NCBI GenBank assembly: GCA_028724885.1
Contig: JAQYTJ010000028.1
Coordinates: 17,237 to 81,236 of the forward strand
Direction of reading: 5' to 3'
Origin: Bacteroidales bacterium
GTDB taxonomy: Bacteria > Bacteroidota > Bacteroidia > Bacteroidales > UBA932
DNA: 64,000 nt
The notes beneath the pieces were generated by a model. It did no database searches and had not been told where the DNA came from. It saw nothing but the letters and a program-made list of their open reading frames with translations. Position numbers and translations under genes: made by a program. This document shows, piece after piece, positions 21,664 to 29,321 of the stretch (within the stretch, counting starts at the first letter, position 1; every line of letters begins with the position of its first letter).

Positions 21664-22368
21664 ATGTTCAAGCGCGTTCTATTGAAACTCAGCGGCGAAA
21701 GCCTGGGCGGGCCGGAAGGCAGGGGCCTGGACACTGAGTGTCTGAAAAAATATTCAAGGGAGATAGCGCAGGCTGCGAGGGCAGGACTGCAGATAGCAAT
21801 CGTCAATGGCGGAGGCAACATATTCAGAGGCCTCCAAGGACTGGAAAAAGGCTTCGACAGAGTAGATGGGGACAGAATGGGGATGCTGGCGACGGTCATC
21901 AACTCCCTTGCGCTCAAACAGTTCATTAAGGATGAGGGGATAAACGCCGAGGTGTTCTCTGCGACGCCGATGGAGCCATTCGCGAGATATTACAATCGAG
22001 ACAATGCAGTAAAGGTGCTGGAAGAAGGCGGAGTGGCGCTAATCTGCGGGGGCACAGGCAATCCATTCTTCACGACCGACTCTGGGGCAGCATTGAGAGC
22101 CTTGGAAATCAAGGCCGATGTTGTCCTGAAAGGCACGCGCGTAGACGGGGTTTACACTGCCGATCCGGTAAAAGACCCGAGTGCCACAAAATATGACGAG
22201 CTGACCTTCGACGAAGCCATGAGCAAGCAGCTCAGGGTGCTGGATCAGACAGCTTTCGCACTTTGCAATGACGGAAACATGCCGCTGATAGTATTCGACA
22301 TAAACGTAGGAGGAAGCCTAATGAAGCTGGCACACGGGGAGAAGATTGGCACGCTGGTACACAAATAG
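21664..22368 (+). CDS. pyrH: UMP kinase
   Basis: Uridylate kinase, 234 residues, the normal bacterial length. It phosphorylates UMP to UDP with ATP in pyrimidine nucleotide synthesis and is a cytoplasmic hexamer of the amino-acid kinase fold. Visible blocks are the N-terminal KLSGESLGG, the GGGNIFRG loop (about residues 49-56), DRMGMLATVINSLAL, the CGGTGNPFFTTDSGA segment (about 130-146) and DVVLKGTRVDGVYTADP. The start ATG 21664 directly yields MFKRVLLKLSGES. It is followed 26 bp later by frr, the common pyrH-frr pairing, and is preceded by a clear promoter. Nothing unusual. Confidence 0.97.
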   Translation: MFKRVLLKLSGESLGGPEGRGLDTECLKKYSREIAQAARAGLQIAIVNGGGNIFRGLQGLEKGFDRVDGDRMGMLATVINSLALKQFIKDEGINAEVFSATPMEPFARYYNRDNAVKVLEEGGVALICGGTGNPFFTTDSGAALRALEIKADVVLKGTRVDGVYTADPVKDPSATKYDELTFDEAMSKQLRVLDQTAFALCNDGNMPLIVFDINVGGSLMKLAHGEKIGTLVHK

Positions 22369-22394
22369 GGAAATCATTACAATAATCAAATAAT

Positions 22395-22964
22395 ATGTTG
22401 ACTGACAAAGCAAAAGAGATAGTAGCTGAAGCCAATTCGAAAATGGCTGATGCCGTGAAATTTCTCGAAGAAGACTTAAAGACATACAGGGTTGGCAAAG
22501 CTAACCCTTCAATTCTGAACAACGTGACCGTAGACTACTACGGCACACAGACTCCTATCCCTCAGGTAGCATCAGTCACTACGCCTGATGCTAAAACAAT
22601 CGCCATACAGCCTTGGGAAAAAAGCATGTTGCAGCCTATAGAGAAAGCAATTCTGGTTGCAAACTTAGGCTTCACTCCAATGAACAATGGGGAAATCATC
22701 CGCTGCCCTATCCCCCCTCTCACAGAGGAAAGGCGTAAGGATCTCATCAAGAAGGCAAAAGCAGCTGGCGAGAATGGCAAAATCGTAATCCGCAATGCCC
22801 GCAGGGATGCCGTGGATGCCCTCAAGAAGGCCGAAAAAGCCGGATTATTCTCTGAGGACGTGCAAGGCGAGGGCGAAGACGAAGTGCAGAAATTGACCGA
22901 TGAGAAAGTAAAAGAAATTGATACTCTCATCTCAGCCAAGGAAAAAGAAATAATGACAGTTTAA
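22395..22964 (+). CDS. frr: Ribosome recycling factor
   Basis: Ribosome recycling factor, 189 residues. Together with EF-G it splits post-termination ribosomes. The protein has the expected three-helix bundle with the conserved segments YRVGKANPSILNNVTVDYYG, PWEKSMLQPIEKAI and PLTEERRKDLIKKAKAAGE, and the long C-terminal helix. It starts at ATG 22395 (MLTDKAKEIVAEANSK), 26 bp after pyrH, and is probably co-transcribed with it. Its stop codon abuts the promoter of the aromatic operon: the -33 element of that promoter begins at the last base of frr. No terminator separates the two units, so some readthrough into the leader is possible. Confidence 0.97.
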   Translation: MLTDKAKEIVAEANSKMADAVKFLEEDLKTYRVGKANPSILNNVTVDYYGTQTPIPQVASVTTPDAKTIAIQPWEKSMLQPIEKAILVANLGFTPMNNGEIIRCPIPPLTEERRKDLIKKAKAAGENGKIVIRNARRDAVDALKKAEKAGLFSEDVQGEGEDEVQKLTDEKVKEIDTLISAKEKEIMTV

Positions 22965-22994
22965 TTGCATCTTAAGAATATTTAACTAACTTTG
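22964..22994 (+). promoter_or_regulatory. Promoter of the aromatic amino acid operon leader
   Basis: TAACTTTG (22987-22994) is an exact TAnnTTTG -7 element. ATTG (22964-22967) lies exactly 19 bp upstream as the -33 element. The expected transcription start is near 23000-23001, only a few bases before the leader peptide ATG at 23005. Confidence 0.75.
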
Positions 22995-23004
22995 TCCCTC
23001 GCTT

Positions 23005-23064
23005 ATGTACAGCACACGATTTTACGCATACGGTTATTTTTACTTCTATTACCAGCAGAGGTGA
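23005..23064 (+). CDS. Tyr/Phe-rich leader peptide of the aromatic operon
   Basis: A 19-codon ORF, MYSTRFYAYGYFYFYYQQR, ending in TGA at 23062-23064. Seven Tyr (positions 2, 7, 9, 11, 13, 15, 16) and three Phe (6, 12, 14) make ten of nineteen residues aromatic, a composition very unlikely by chance. It lies between a strong promoter and a rho-independent terminator, directly upstream of pheA, an aminotransferase gene and tyrA, whose products make Phe and Tyr. By analogy with trp, phe and his leaders, ribosome stalling at Tyr or Phe codons when charged tRNA is scarce would prevent termination. The ORF is too short for ordinary gene calling. The 5' untranslated part is only a few bases, so translation may be leaderless. 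Confidence 0.85.
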   Translation: MYSTRFYAYGYFYFYYQQR

Positions 23065-23066
23065 TG

Positions 23067-23143
23067 GCCGGATTCTGAGTGTGCAAAGTATTCAAGTTAG
23101 GGAAATGAATATATGCCGTCCGGTGATGCCGGGCGGTTTTTTT
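23067..23143 (+). promoter_or_regulatory. Transcription attenuator: antiterminator and terminator arms
   Basis: The terminator is CCGTCCGG (23116-23123) paired with CCGGGCGG (23129-23136), an 8-bp stem with one G-U pair, loop TGATG, then seven T (23137-23143). The competing arm GCCGGAT (23067-23073) starts two bases after the leader stop codon. It can pair with GTCCGGT (23118-23124), using five Watson-Crick and two G-U pairs, which would break the terminator. A ribosome reaching the stop codon would cover the upstream arm and allow termination; one stalled at the Tyr/Phe codons would leave it free. This is the classic attenuation layout. Confidence 0.8.
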
Positions 23144-23160
23144 ATGAAACGAACTTAATT

Positions 23161-24000
23161 ATGACAAAGAAAGTCGCAGTGCAAGGGTATAGGGGCTGCT
23201 TCCACGAAGAGGCTGCCAGGAAATTCTACTCTTGCAGGAAGCAGGAAATCAGCATAGTGGAATGCCCCACGTTCCAGATGGTTTTTCAGGCGATGAAAGA
23301 TGGAACGGCAGATGCAGGGATAATGGCCATAGAGAACACCTCTTCAGGAGGGCTGCTACCTAATTTTGAGCTGCTAAGAGGGAACGATTTCAAGATAAAA
23401 GGAGAAATCTACATTCCGATTCACCAGAACCTGATGGCACTAAAATGGCAGAAATTAGAGGACATAAAAGAAGTGCGGACACACTACATGGCCATAAACC
23501 AGACAAGGCCGTTCTTCGAAGCCAACTGCCCCTGGATAAGGATGGTAGAAACTGAAGACACTGCAAAAAGCGCCACCGAAGTCGCAGAGAAAGGGCTGAA
23601 GGGCGTAGGAGCAGTAGCATCTGAATTGGCAGCGGAAGAGAACGGCCTAGAGATACTCGCTCATGGAATTGAGACCTACAAGCAGAACTTCACCCGTTTC
23701 CTCATATTCGACGAAGAAATTTACAACAGCCGCTCCGCCATCGACAAATCCAGCCTCTGCTTCACCCTACCTCACAAGCCAGGCTCGCTCGCACAAGTGC
23801 TTACGATTTTATCTTTCTACGAGATGAACCTTACAAGGATACAGTCCCTACCAATTCCAGGACACGAATGGGAATATTTTTTCTATGTTGACATCTGCTT
23901 CGCCAGCTATGACCGCTATCGCCAAGCGCTGAAGGCGGTGAAACCCCTCATGGAAGGGCTTACGGTACTAGGGGAATACCCAAGCCATAAAGTTTTATGA
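23161..24000 (+). CDS. pheA: Prephenate dehydratase
   Basis: A monofunctional prephenate dehydratase of 279 residues that converts prephenate to phenylpyruvate for Phe synthesis. The catalytic region runs over about residues 1-185 (VAVQGYRGCFHEEAARKF; the catalytic TRF motif in NFTRFLIF near residue 177). The ACT regulatory domain (about 195-275) begins with FTLPHKPGSLAQVL and contains LTRIQSLPIPG in place of the usual ESRP region. No chorismate mutase domain is attached; that activity is fused to the DAHP synthase at the end of the operon. The longest ORF starts at 23113, inside the terminator stem, so I use ATG 23161 (MTKKVAVQGYRG). The gene is controlled by the upstream attenuator and is followed by an aminotransferase gene 17 bp later. 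Confidence 0.95.
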   Translation: MTKKVAVQGYRGCFHEEAARKFYSCRKQEISIVECPTFQMVFQAMKDGTADAGIMAIENTSSGGLLPNFELLRGNDFKIKGEIYIPIHQNLMALKWQKLEDIKEVRTHYMAINQTRPFFEANCPWIRMVETEDTAKSATEVAEKGLKGVGAVASELAAEENGLEILAHGIETYKQNFTRFLIFDEEIYNSRSAIDKSSLCFTLPHKPGSLAQVLTILSFYEMNLTRIQSLPIPGHEWEYFFYVDICFASYDRYRQALKAVKPLMEGLTVLGEYPSHKVL

Positions 24001-24017
24001 ATATATTGCATTAAGTC

Positions 24018-25211
24018 ATGATAGTACAACCTGCAAATAGAGCCAGCTCGGTCCGCGAATATTATTTCTCTTGGAAAAACAAGGAGCTAGCTCGGCTAAA
24101 TGCCGACAGAAAGGTTCGCGGAGAAGACCCAATCATCAATTTAGGAATAGGCGCTCCTGACAGGATGCCTCCGATGCCTGCGATAAACGAACTCGTGAAC
24201 ACTGCCCAGCAACCTGGGAACCACGCATACCAAAATTACTACGGCCTGCCAGAACTGCGAAAAGCCTACGCAGACTGGTACGCAAAGTGGTACGGTGTGG
24301 TGCTGGACCAAGTCAATGGCGTTCAGCCTCTCGTAGGCTCGAAGGAAGGCATTTTGCTCACTTCTATGGCCTTCGTGAATCCAGGCGGCAAGGTACTGGT
24401 TCCAGACCCTGGCTACCCTACCTACACGTCGGCTTCCAGACTGGTCGATGCCCAGATAATGAATTACGACCTAACCGAAGAGAATCACTGGATGCCAGAC
24501 TTCAATGCCATTGAGAAGATGAACCTTGACGGCGTTAAAATAATGTGGGTGAATTATCCACACATGCCTACTGGTGCCAAGGCCACTCCGGAGCTGTTCC
24601 AGAGGCTGGTAGATTTCGGGCTGAAGCATAAAATATTGATAGTTAACGATAATCCATATTCATTCATACTGACGGAGCGGCAACTTTCCATCTTGTCTGC
24701 GAAAGGTGCGATGGAATGCTGCCTAGAGCTGAATTCGCTCAGCAAAGCACACAACATGAGCGGCTGGCGAATCGGAATGGTCGGCGGCTCTCCAGAAATG
24801 GTGGACCAGGTACGCAAGGTTAAGAGCCAGATGGATTCCGGGATGTTCAAGCCTCTGCAGCTGGCTGCAGTACAAGCACTCAGCCAAGGAGAAGACTGGT
24901 TCAAGGAGTTAAATGCGGAATATTCAAAAAGGCAGGTGGCTGCAGGGAGTATCATGAACCTCCTCGGAGCACACTACGACAAAAATTCGGCAGGGCTGTT
25001 CCTTTGGGGCAGGGTCAAGGCAGATACGCAGGCGGCGAATGGCATGACGGCTGGCGAGACTTTGTCGGAAAAGCTGCTGCACGAGGCAGGGGTTTTCGTC
25101 ACCCCAGGCTACATATTCGGAAAGAATGGAAATGATTATATTCGCATTTCCCTTTGCGCCCCTGTGCCAACGTTGGAGAAGGCGTATGAGAAGATTAAAG
25201 GAATATTATAG
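24018..25211 (+). CDS. PLP-dependent aminotransferase (class I/II), probably aromatic
   Basis: A 397-residue fold-type I aminotransferase. The PLP-binding lysine is in LNSLSKAHNMSGWRIGM (Lys about residue 243). Other family blocks are GSKEGILLTSMAF, DPGYPTYTSASRL, VNYPHMPTGA (the usual NPxNPTG becomes YPHMPTG) and NDNPYSF for the PLP-contacting Asp. A C-terminal arginine in YIRISLCAP binds the substrate carboxylate. It lies between pheA and tyrA, so it very likely catalyses the last step to Phe and Tyr by transaminating phenylpyruvate and hydroxyphenylpyruvate. The sequence alone does not exclude an aspartate or LL-diaminopimelate aminotransferase, whose families are close. It starts at ATG 24018, and tyrA begins 3 bp after its stop. 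Confidence 0.85.
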   Translation: MIVQPANRASSVREYYFSWKNKELARLNADRKVRGEDPIINLGIGAPDRMPPMPAINELVNTAQQPGNHAYQNYYGLPELRKAYADWYAKWYGVVLDQVNGVQPLVGSKEGILLTSMAFVNPGGKVLVPDPGYPTYTSASRLVDAQIMNYDLTEENHWMPDFNAIEKMNLDGVKIMWVNYPHMPTGAKATPELFQRLVDFGLKHKILIVNDNPYSFILTERQLSILSAKGAMECCLELNSLSKAHNMSGWRIGMVGGSPEMVDQVRKVKSQMDSGMFKPLQLAAVQALSQGEDWFKELNAEYSKRQVAAGSIMNLLGAHYDKNSAGLFLWGRVKADTQAANGMTAGETLSEKLLHEAGVFVTPGYIFGKNGNDYIRISLCAPVPTLEKAYEKIKGIL

Positions 25212-25214
25212 ATT

Positions 25215-26069
25215 ATGACGATAGGAATAATAGGATTGGGGCTCATCGGGGGCTCGATGGGCATTGACCTGAAACGGAGAGGCTTCGCCGACAAAGTTCT
25301 CGGAGTCGAGACGGACAAGGTCGGTGCCGAAGCGGCTCTGCACATGGGGCTAGCGGATGAGATTACGTCCTTCGAGGATTGCGTGAAGCGAAGCGACATC
25401 GTGATAGTGGCTGTGCCCGTAGGCACAGCGGTCAAAATGCTGTTGCAGACATTGGATATATTCAGAGAACAACCAGAGAAGAAGCAGATAGTCATCGACA
25501 CCTGCTCCACCAAGTCCAAGGTAACGCAATGCGTCAAATATCATCCTCTGCGAGGCAGATTCGTCGCCACGCACCCAATGGCAGGCACCGAATATTCCGG
25601 CCCTTGGGCAGCCGAGCCGAACCTTTTCGATGGCAGAGCCTGCATATTCGCAGATGCCGAAGACTCCGATCCTGCCGCTCTCGACACCATAGAAAGGCTC
25701 TATGACACGCTGAACATGAGGCCTATATTCATGAATTCAGACCAGCATGACGTGCACACAGCCTACGTGTCGCACATCTCTCACGTGACATCATTCGCTC
25801 TTGCCCTCACGGTTCTCGAAAAGGAAAAAGACGAGAAACATATATTCGACTTAGCCTCTGGTGGGTTTTCATCGACCGTGCGCCTAGCCAAGAGTTCTGC
25901 AGACATGTGGGTGCCTATCCTCTCTCAGAACAGAGACAATGTGCTGCATGTAATTGACACATACCTGAGCAAGATGCAGGAATTCCGAGATGCCATCGCA
26001 GACTACGATGAAGCTAAAATCACTGAACTGATACACGAGGCAAATAGAATAAAGAAAATATTAAGATAA
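25215..26069 (+). CDS. tyrA: Prephenate dehydrogenase
   Basis: Prephenate dehydrogenase, 284 residues, oxidising prephenate with NAD(P)+ to 4-hydroxyphenylpyruvate for Tyr synthesis. The Rossmann nucleotide-binding motif is at the extreme N-terminus (GIIGLGLIGGSMG, residues 3-15). Then come DIVIVAVPVG, the catalytic-region HPMAGTEYSGP (about residues 119-129) and the YVSHISHV block with its histidines (about 180). The C-terminal half is helical. There is no ACT or chorismate mutase domain, so it is the short monofunctional form. It starts at ATG 25215 and overlaps nothing; the DAHP synthase gene starts 1 bp after its stop, which suggests translational coupling. Confidence 0.95.
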   Translation: MTIGIIGLGLIGGSMGIDLKRRGFADKVLGVETDKVGAEAALHMGLADEITSFEDCVKRSDIVIVAVPVGTAVKMLLQTLDIFREQPEKKQIVIDTCSTKSKVTQCVKYHPLRGRFVATHPMAGTEYSGPWAAEPNLFDGRACIFADAEDSDPAALDTIERLYDTLNMRPIFMNSDQHDVHTAYVSHISHVTSFALALTVLEKEKDEKHIFDLASGGFSSTVRLAKSSADMWVPILSQNRDNVLHVIDTYLSKMQEFRDAIADYDEAKITELIHEANRIKKILR

Positions 26070-26070
26070 T

Positions 26071-27183
26071 ATGGAACGAACATTAGACACCATCCCCGTA
26101 TCGCAATGGGGTTTTTTCGACGAGGCAATTCCCCCTCTCGTCATAGCGGGTCCATGCAGCGCAGAGTCCGAGCTGCAAGTTATGATGACAGCTAAAGGCC
26201 TGCACGAATTCGGAATTCACGTTTACCGCGCAGGAATATGGAAACCCCGCACGCATCCAAGCTCATTCGAAGGCGTTGGCTCCAAAGGCTTGAAATGGCT
26301 TCAGAAAGCCAAGAAAGAATATGGAATGAAGGTTTGCACCGAAGTGGCAAGCGAAAAACATGTCTACGAATGCCTTAAATACGGCATAGACATGGTCTGG
26401 ATCGGGGCGCGTACCACCGCCAACCCTTTCCTGGTGCAGGAGATCGCCGATGCCCTGTGCGACACCGACATTCCTGTGCTGGTGAAGAATCCGGTGAACC
26501 CGGATCTCGACCTTTGGATAGGGGCATTGGAAAGGCTTAACGCCGCTGGTATCAGAAAGCTCGGAGTCATTCACCGAGGCTTCACTCCTTTGCAGAAAAT
26601 ACCCTTCCGGAACGAACCCGGCTGGGGAATCGCAGTAGAACTACGCACTCGCTTCCCGGAAATTCCATTCTTTGCCGACCCGAGCCACATGGGCGGATCC
26701 AAAAAATACCTGAAAGAACTGTCGCAGAGAGCGATGGACCTTGGGCTGGACGGCCTGATGATAGAGTCTCACTGCGATCCGTCCTGCGCTCTGAGTGATG
26801 CAAAGCAGCAGCTGGTACCTGATGAGCTACGCACGCTTCTGGAAAGCCTGAAAGTCCGCCAGAAGGCCATCGATGACGTGGATTACCAGAAAGCCATGCT
26901 GAACTTGCGCACACAGATAGACATCATAGACGAGAACCTGCTTCTTGAGCTGAAATCCAGGATGGACATCTCCCGGCGCATAGGAGAGTTCAAGAAAGAA
27001 CACAACATAGCAATAGTTCAAGCTTCTCGGTGGGACAGCATACTGAAATCCATGATCGATAAAGGCCGTGAGTACGCTCTCCCTGAAGATTTCATCACCG
27101 AAGTGTTCAATGCAATACACAAAGCCTCAGTATCAGCGCAAAATAAGATTCTTGCGAGAGGCGATGACAAAGAATCAATTTAA
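26071..27183 (+). CDS. Bifunctional DAHP synthase / chorismate mutase (AroQ type)
   Basis: A 370-residue fusion. Residues about 20-265 are a type I-beta (KDPG-like) DAHP synthase: PLVIAGPCSAES, YRAGIWKPRTHPSSFEGVG, VWIGARTTANPF, VKNPVNPDLDLWIGA, FFADPSHMGG and GLMIESHCDPSCALSDAKQQ. Residues about 275-360 are an AroQ chorismate mutase helix domain (LRTQIDIIDENLLLELKSRMDIS, then IGEFKKEH) with the expected Arg and Lys. The protein therefore makes the first shikimate-pathway intermediate and also the prephenate used by PheA and TyrA of the same operon. This fusion is common in Bacteroidetes. It is the fourth gene of the attenuator-controlled operon, beginning 1 bp after tyrA. Start ATG 26071. 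Confidence 0.94.
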   Translation: MERTLDTIPVSQWGFFDEAIPPLVIAGPCSAESELQVMMTAKGLHEFGIHVYRAGIWKPRTHPSSFEGVGSKGLKWLQKAKKEYGMKVCTEVASEKHVYECLKYGIDMVWIGARTTANPFLVQEIADALCDTDIPVLVKNPVNPDLDLWIGALERLNAAGIRKLGVIHRGFTPLQKIPFRNEPGWGIAVELRTRFPEIPFFADPSHMGGSKKYLKELSQRAMDLGLDGLMIESHCDPSCALSDAKQQLVPDELRTLLESLKVRQKAIDDVDYQKAMLNLRTQIDIIDENLLLELKSRMDISRRIGEFKKEHNIAIVQASRWDSILKSMIDKGREYALPEDFITEVFNAIHKASVSAQNKILARGDDKESI

Positions 27184-27184
27184 C

Positions 27185-27427
27185 ATGAACTATACGCCGA
27201 CACGCTGTGTTATAATCCTCGCGGCATTTATCGCAATGACATCATGCACCAAGAAAGAGATCGGCAGGAAGGATGTCGCCGAGATGCAGAATGGCACTGA
27301 GGAGGCAGAATACCTCCCAGGAATCGCAGTGGTGCAATTCGACGATGAGTTGACAAGTCTTGCTGAGGAAGAACTCGACCAGGCCTTCCGGGAACTCAGC
27401 AACGGCACCTTCATCAAGACACGATAG
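27185..27427 (+). CDS. Short lipoprotein, possibly a truncated S8-peptidase N-terminus
   Basis: An 80-residue ORF starting 1 bp after the DAHP synthase stop codon (TAACATG). The signal peptide ends in lipobox AMTSC (Cys about residue 21). After it comes YLPGIAVVQFDDELTSLAEEEL, which resembles the N-terminal prodomain segment of Bacteroidetes subtilase-type (S8) lipoproteins, where a catalytic domain should follow. Here a TAG comes 20 residues later and no peptidase domain follows in any frame. I read it as a truncated gene whose remainder was lost, possibly when the downstream SusCD block at 27.7-44.6 kb was acquired. An intact small lipoprotein is possible. The family assignment is tentative and from memory of sequence style only. 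Confidence 0.5.
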   Translation: MNYTPTRCVIILAAFIAMTSCTKKEIGRKDVAEMQNGTEEAEYLPGIAVVQFDDELTSLAEEELDQAFRELSNGTFIKTR

Positions 27428-27615
27428 CCGTCCCGGCGGAGGCTGGTACTCCGCCCAGTGGACAGGCCCGGCGAGGCAATCCGGTCCTTGAACTGCTCGT
27501 TCTGTACAAACATATCACGAAGGTAGCAATTTGATGCGGGACACCCGATTCGATAAAGCAATCAGCCTCTAACGGCACTGTATGGGTGGTTTTGGTCAAA
27601 AGTGCGGAAAACAGG

Positions 27616-27649
27616 AAGGGTCGGCCCGCCATCTGCGAGCCGACCCTTT
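27616..27649. terminator. Bidirectional terminator between convergent units
   Basis: AAGGGTCGGC (27616-27625) pairs perfectly with GCCGACCCTT (27639-27648), loop about 13 bases. The hairpin lies between the + strand lipoprotein fragment and the end of the - strand susD. Only short T-runs follow on either side. It probably ends the long - strand SusCD operon. The 190 bp before it (27428-27615) contain no gene I can recognise. Confidence 0.7.
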
Positions 27650-27690
27650 GCGATAGATATCCGATGATCCGTCCGAAAACGGAGCGTCAG

Positions 27691-29274
27691 TTATTTATTG
27701 TCAGCGACATCCCACCAAATGCGAGTATAAATTTCGTTTTCGCCTTGGGCAGCAATCACTTCCTGGAAACTCTCCCGATTCTGGTCAGTATCATCGGAAG
27801 CATAAAGCATACGATACGGGACGGTCTGGATGCCAGCCGAAACGGCCTGATGACCTGCCGAGAGAGCAGGGACATTCAGCCGGCGCCAGTCGCTCCAAGC
27901 CTCCACACCGTTCTGCATGAACCCGTTCAACCAGCGCTGGTAGGCAATTTTATTGATTTTTTCGGCATTCGTACCCGTCAATTTAACCGCATCTTGGGCA
28001 AGATATGCATCCACCGTGGTAACGAGAGCATTCTTGGCTTGAATCTTGCTCCAGCCCTCTTCATCGTCCTGAATGTTCTTAAGTTCTTCCGCAACACCCT
28101 TTTCTTCAAAAGAAAGCCGGATAGCATCTTCGTAGAGAGCATTTGCGTCTGCGCTGATCCAACCACGGACAGCAGCCTCCGCACACATCAACTTAACCTT
28201 GGCAGCAGAGATCATCACGAAAGGAGCATCGATCTTGATTAGCCGATCTGCCAGCCTGCTAGGATTTCTTGTGTTCTTGAAGGTCGCGAGCTCGTCTTTC
28301 GTAATCCCCCAAGGAATGCCGGTGATAGGATTTACAGAATCCTTGAAATTCGGCTTGGCATAGGAGAGGACACGCGGATCATGCAATGCTAGGAATGCAT
28401 CCACCAAAGTACCGGTCGGCCAGAAATCACGACGTGCACTCACAAAATAATTGTCGTACAACGGATTGGCATTGTCATTCTCTGCGAGATACGGATATGA
28501 CATGTTTGAGGCATTGTCAACAATACCGCCATCCGCAAAGGCCTTGGCGAAACGCGCCTTTCCTGTCTCCGGATCCACATCGCTGAGTTTGATGGCCAAG
28601 CACATCCGGATGGAAGCATTCAGTGATCTCCATTTGGACATGTCACCACGATAGATGATGTCATAGTCCCCATCAAGATGAATTCCGGAAGGGCTCATCA
28701 TGGCATAGGCCTCGTTCAGTTCCTTGTCAAGTGCTTCGTAAATGTCTTTGACAGAATCATACTTGGGGGTAAAATTGCCTTCATCGCCCATCAAGGCCTC
28801 AGAATACGGGAGCATTCCGAGAGCATCCGTCAACGTCATCATATAATATGCCTTCAAGGTCATGGAGACACCGATCTGATCATTTCCGTCTCCAAAAAGA
28901 GTAACGAAAGTCTCATTCTTCGTCGCCTCATCCTGGTTCCGTTGGACGATGGTCTTAAGATTACGCATGAAGAGCCGATAGTAAGTGGCCACACCAAATT
29001 GATTGATGTTCAAACCAGTGTACTGGATGTTCTGTCCCTCTCCCAGATACTGTGGATAGATCTGTGTCCAGGGATTATAGGTATCGAGTTGAGGAGCGGG
29101 TGAACTTGACATGACAGAAAACGTGGTCCCTTGGCAAGCCCTGATGAACAGGTTGCGAGTGTTGTCCTGAGAAATCTTGTTCGGATCTTTGTTGATGTCC
29201 CCAAACTTGCCACAGGACGCTGCCAGCAGAGCCGACAGGGTCACAAAGAGAATATATGTCAGTTGCTTTTTCAT
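27691..29274 (-). CDS. SusD-family surface lipoprotein (SusD-like_2 type)
   Basis: A SusD homologue of 527 residues from ATG 29274, which gives MKKQLTYILFVTLSALLAASC with a clean lipobox; an ATG 21 bp upstream would only add MNIMIRS. The mature start GKFGDINKDPNKISQDNTRNLF and the overall length fit the SusD-like_2 branch (homologues of peptide or oligosaccharide binders) rather than classical SusD. The C-terminal part contains AYQRWLNGFMQNGVEAWSDWRRL, typical of that branch, and the protein ends WWDVADNK. It is the last gene of the - strand four-gene operon whose first gene overlaps the invertible element. The partner SusC is encoded immediately upstream with a 47-bp gap. Confidence 0.92.
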   Translation of the reverse strand: MKKQLTYILFVTLSALLAASCGKFGDINKDPNKISQDNTRNLFIRACQGTTFSVMSSSPAPQLDTYNPWTQIYPQYLGEGQNIQYTGLNINQFGVATYYRLFMRNLKTIVQRNQDEATKNETFVTLFGDGNDQIGVSMTLKAYYMMTLTDALGMLPYSEALMGDEGNFTPKYDSVKDIYEALDKELNEAYAMMSPSGIHLDGDYDIIYRGDMSKWRSLNASIRMCLAIKLSDVDPETGKARFAKAFADGGIVDNASNMSYPYLAENDNANPLYDNYFVSARRDFWPTGTLVDAFLALHDPRVLSYAKPNFKDSVNPITGIPWGITKDELATFKNTRNPSRLADRLIKIDAPFVMISAAKVKLMCAEAAVRGWISADANALYEDAIRLSFEEKGVAEELKNIQDDEEGWSKIQAKNALVTTVDAYLAQDAVKLTGTNAEKINKIAYQRWLNGFMQNGVEAWSDWRRLNVPALSAGHQAVSAGIQTVPYRMLYASDDTDQNRESFQEVIAAQGENEIYTRIWWDVADNK

Positions 29275-29321
29275 ACTTCTTATCATTATGTTCAAAATTA
29301 ATCAAAATCGCCGGGAAAAGA

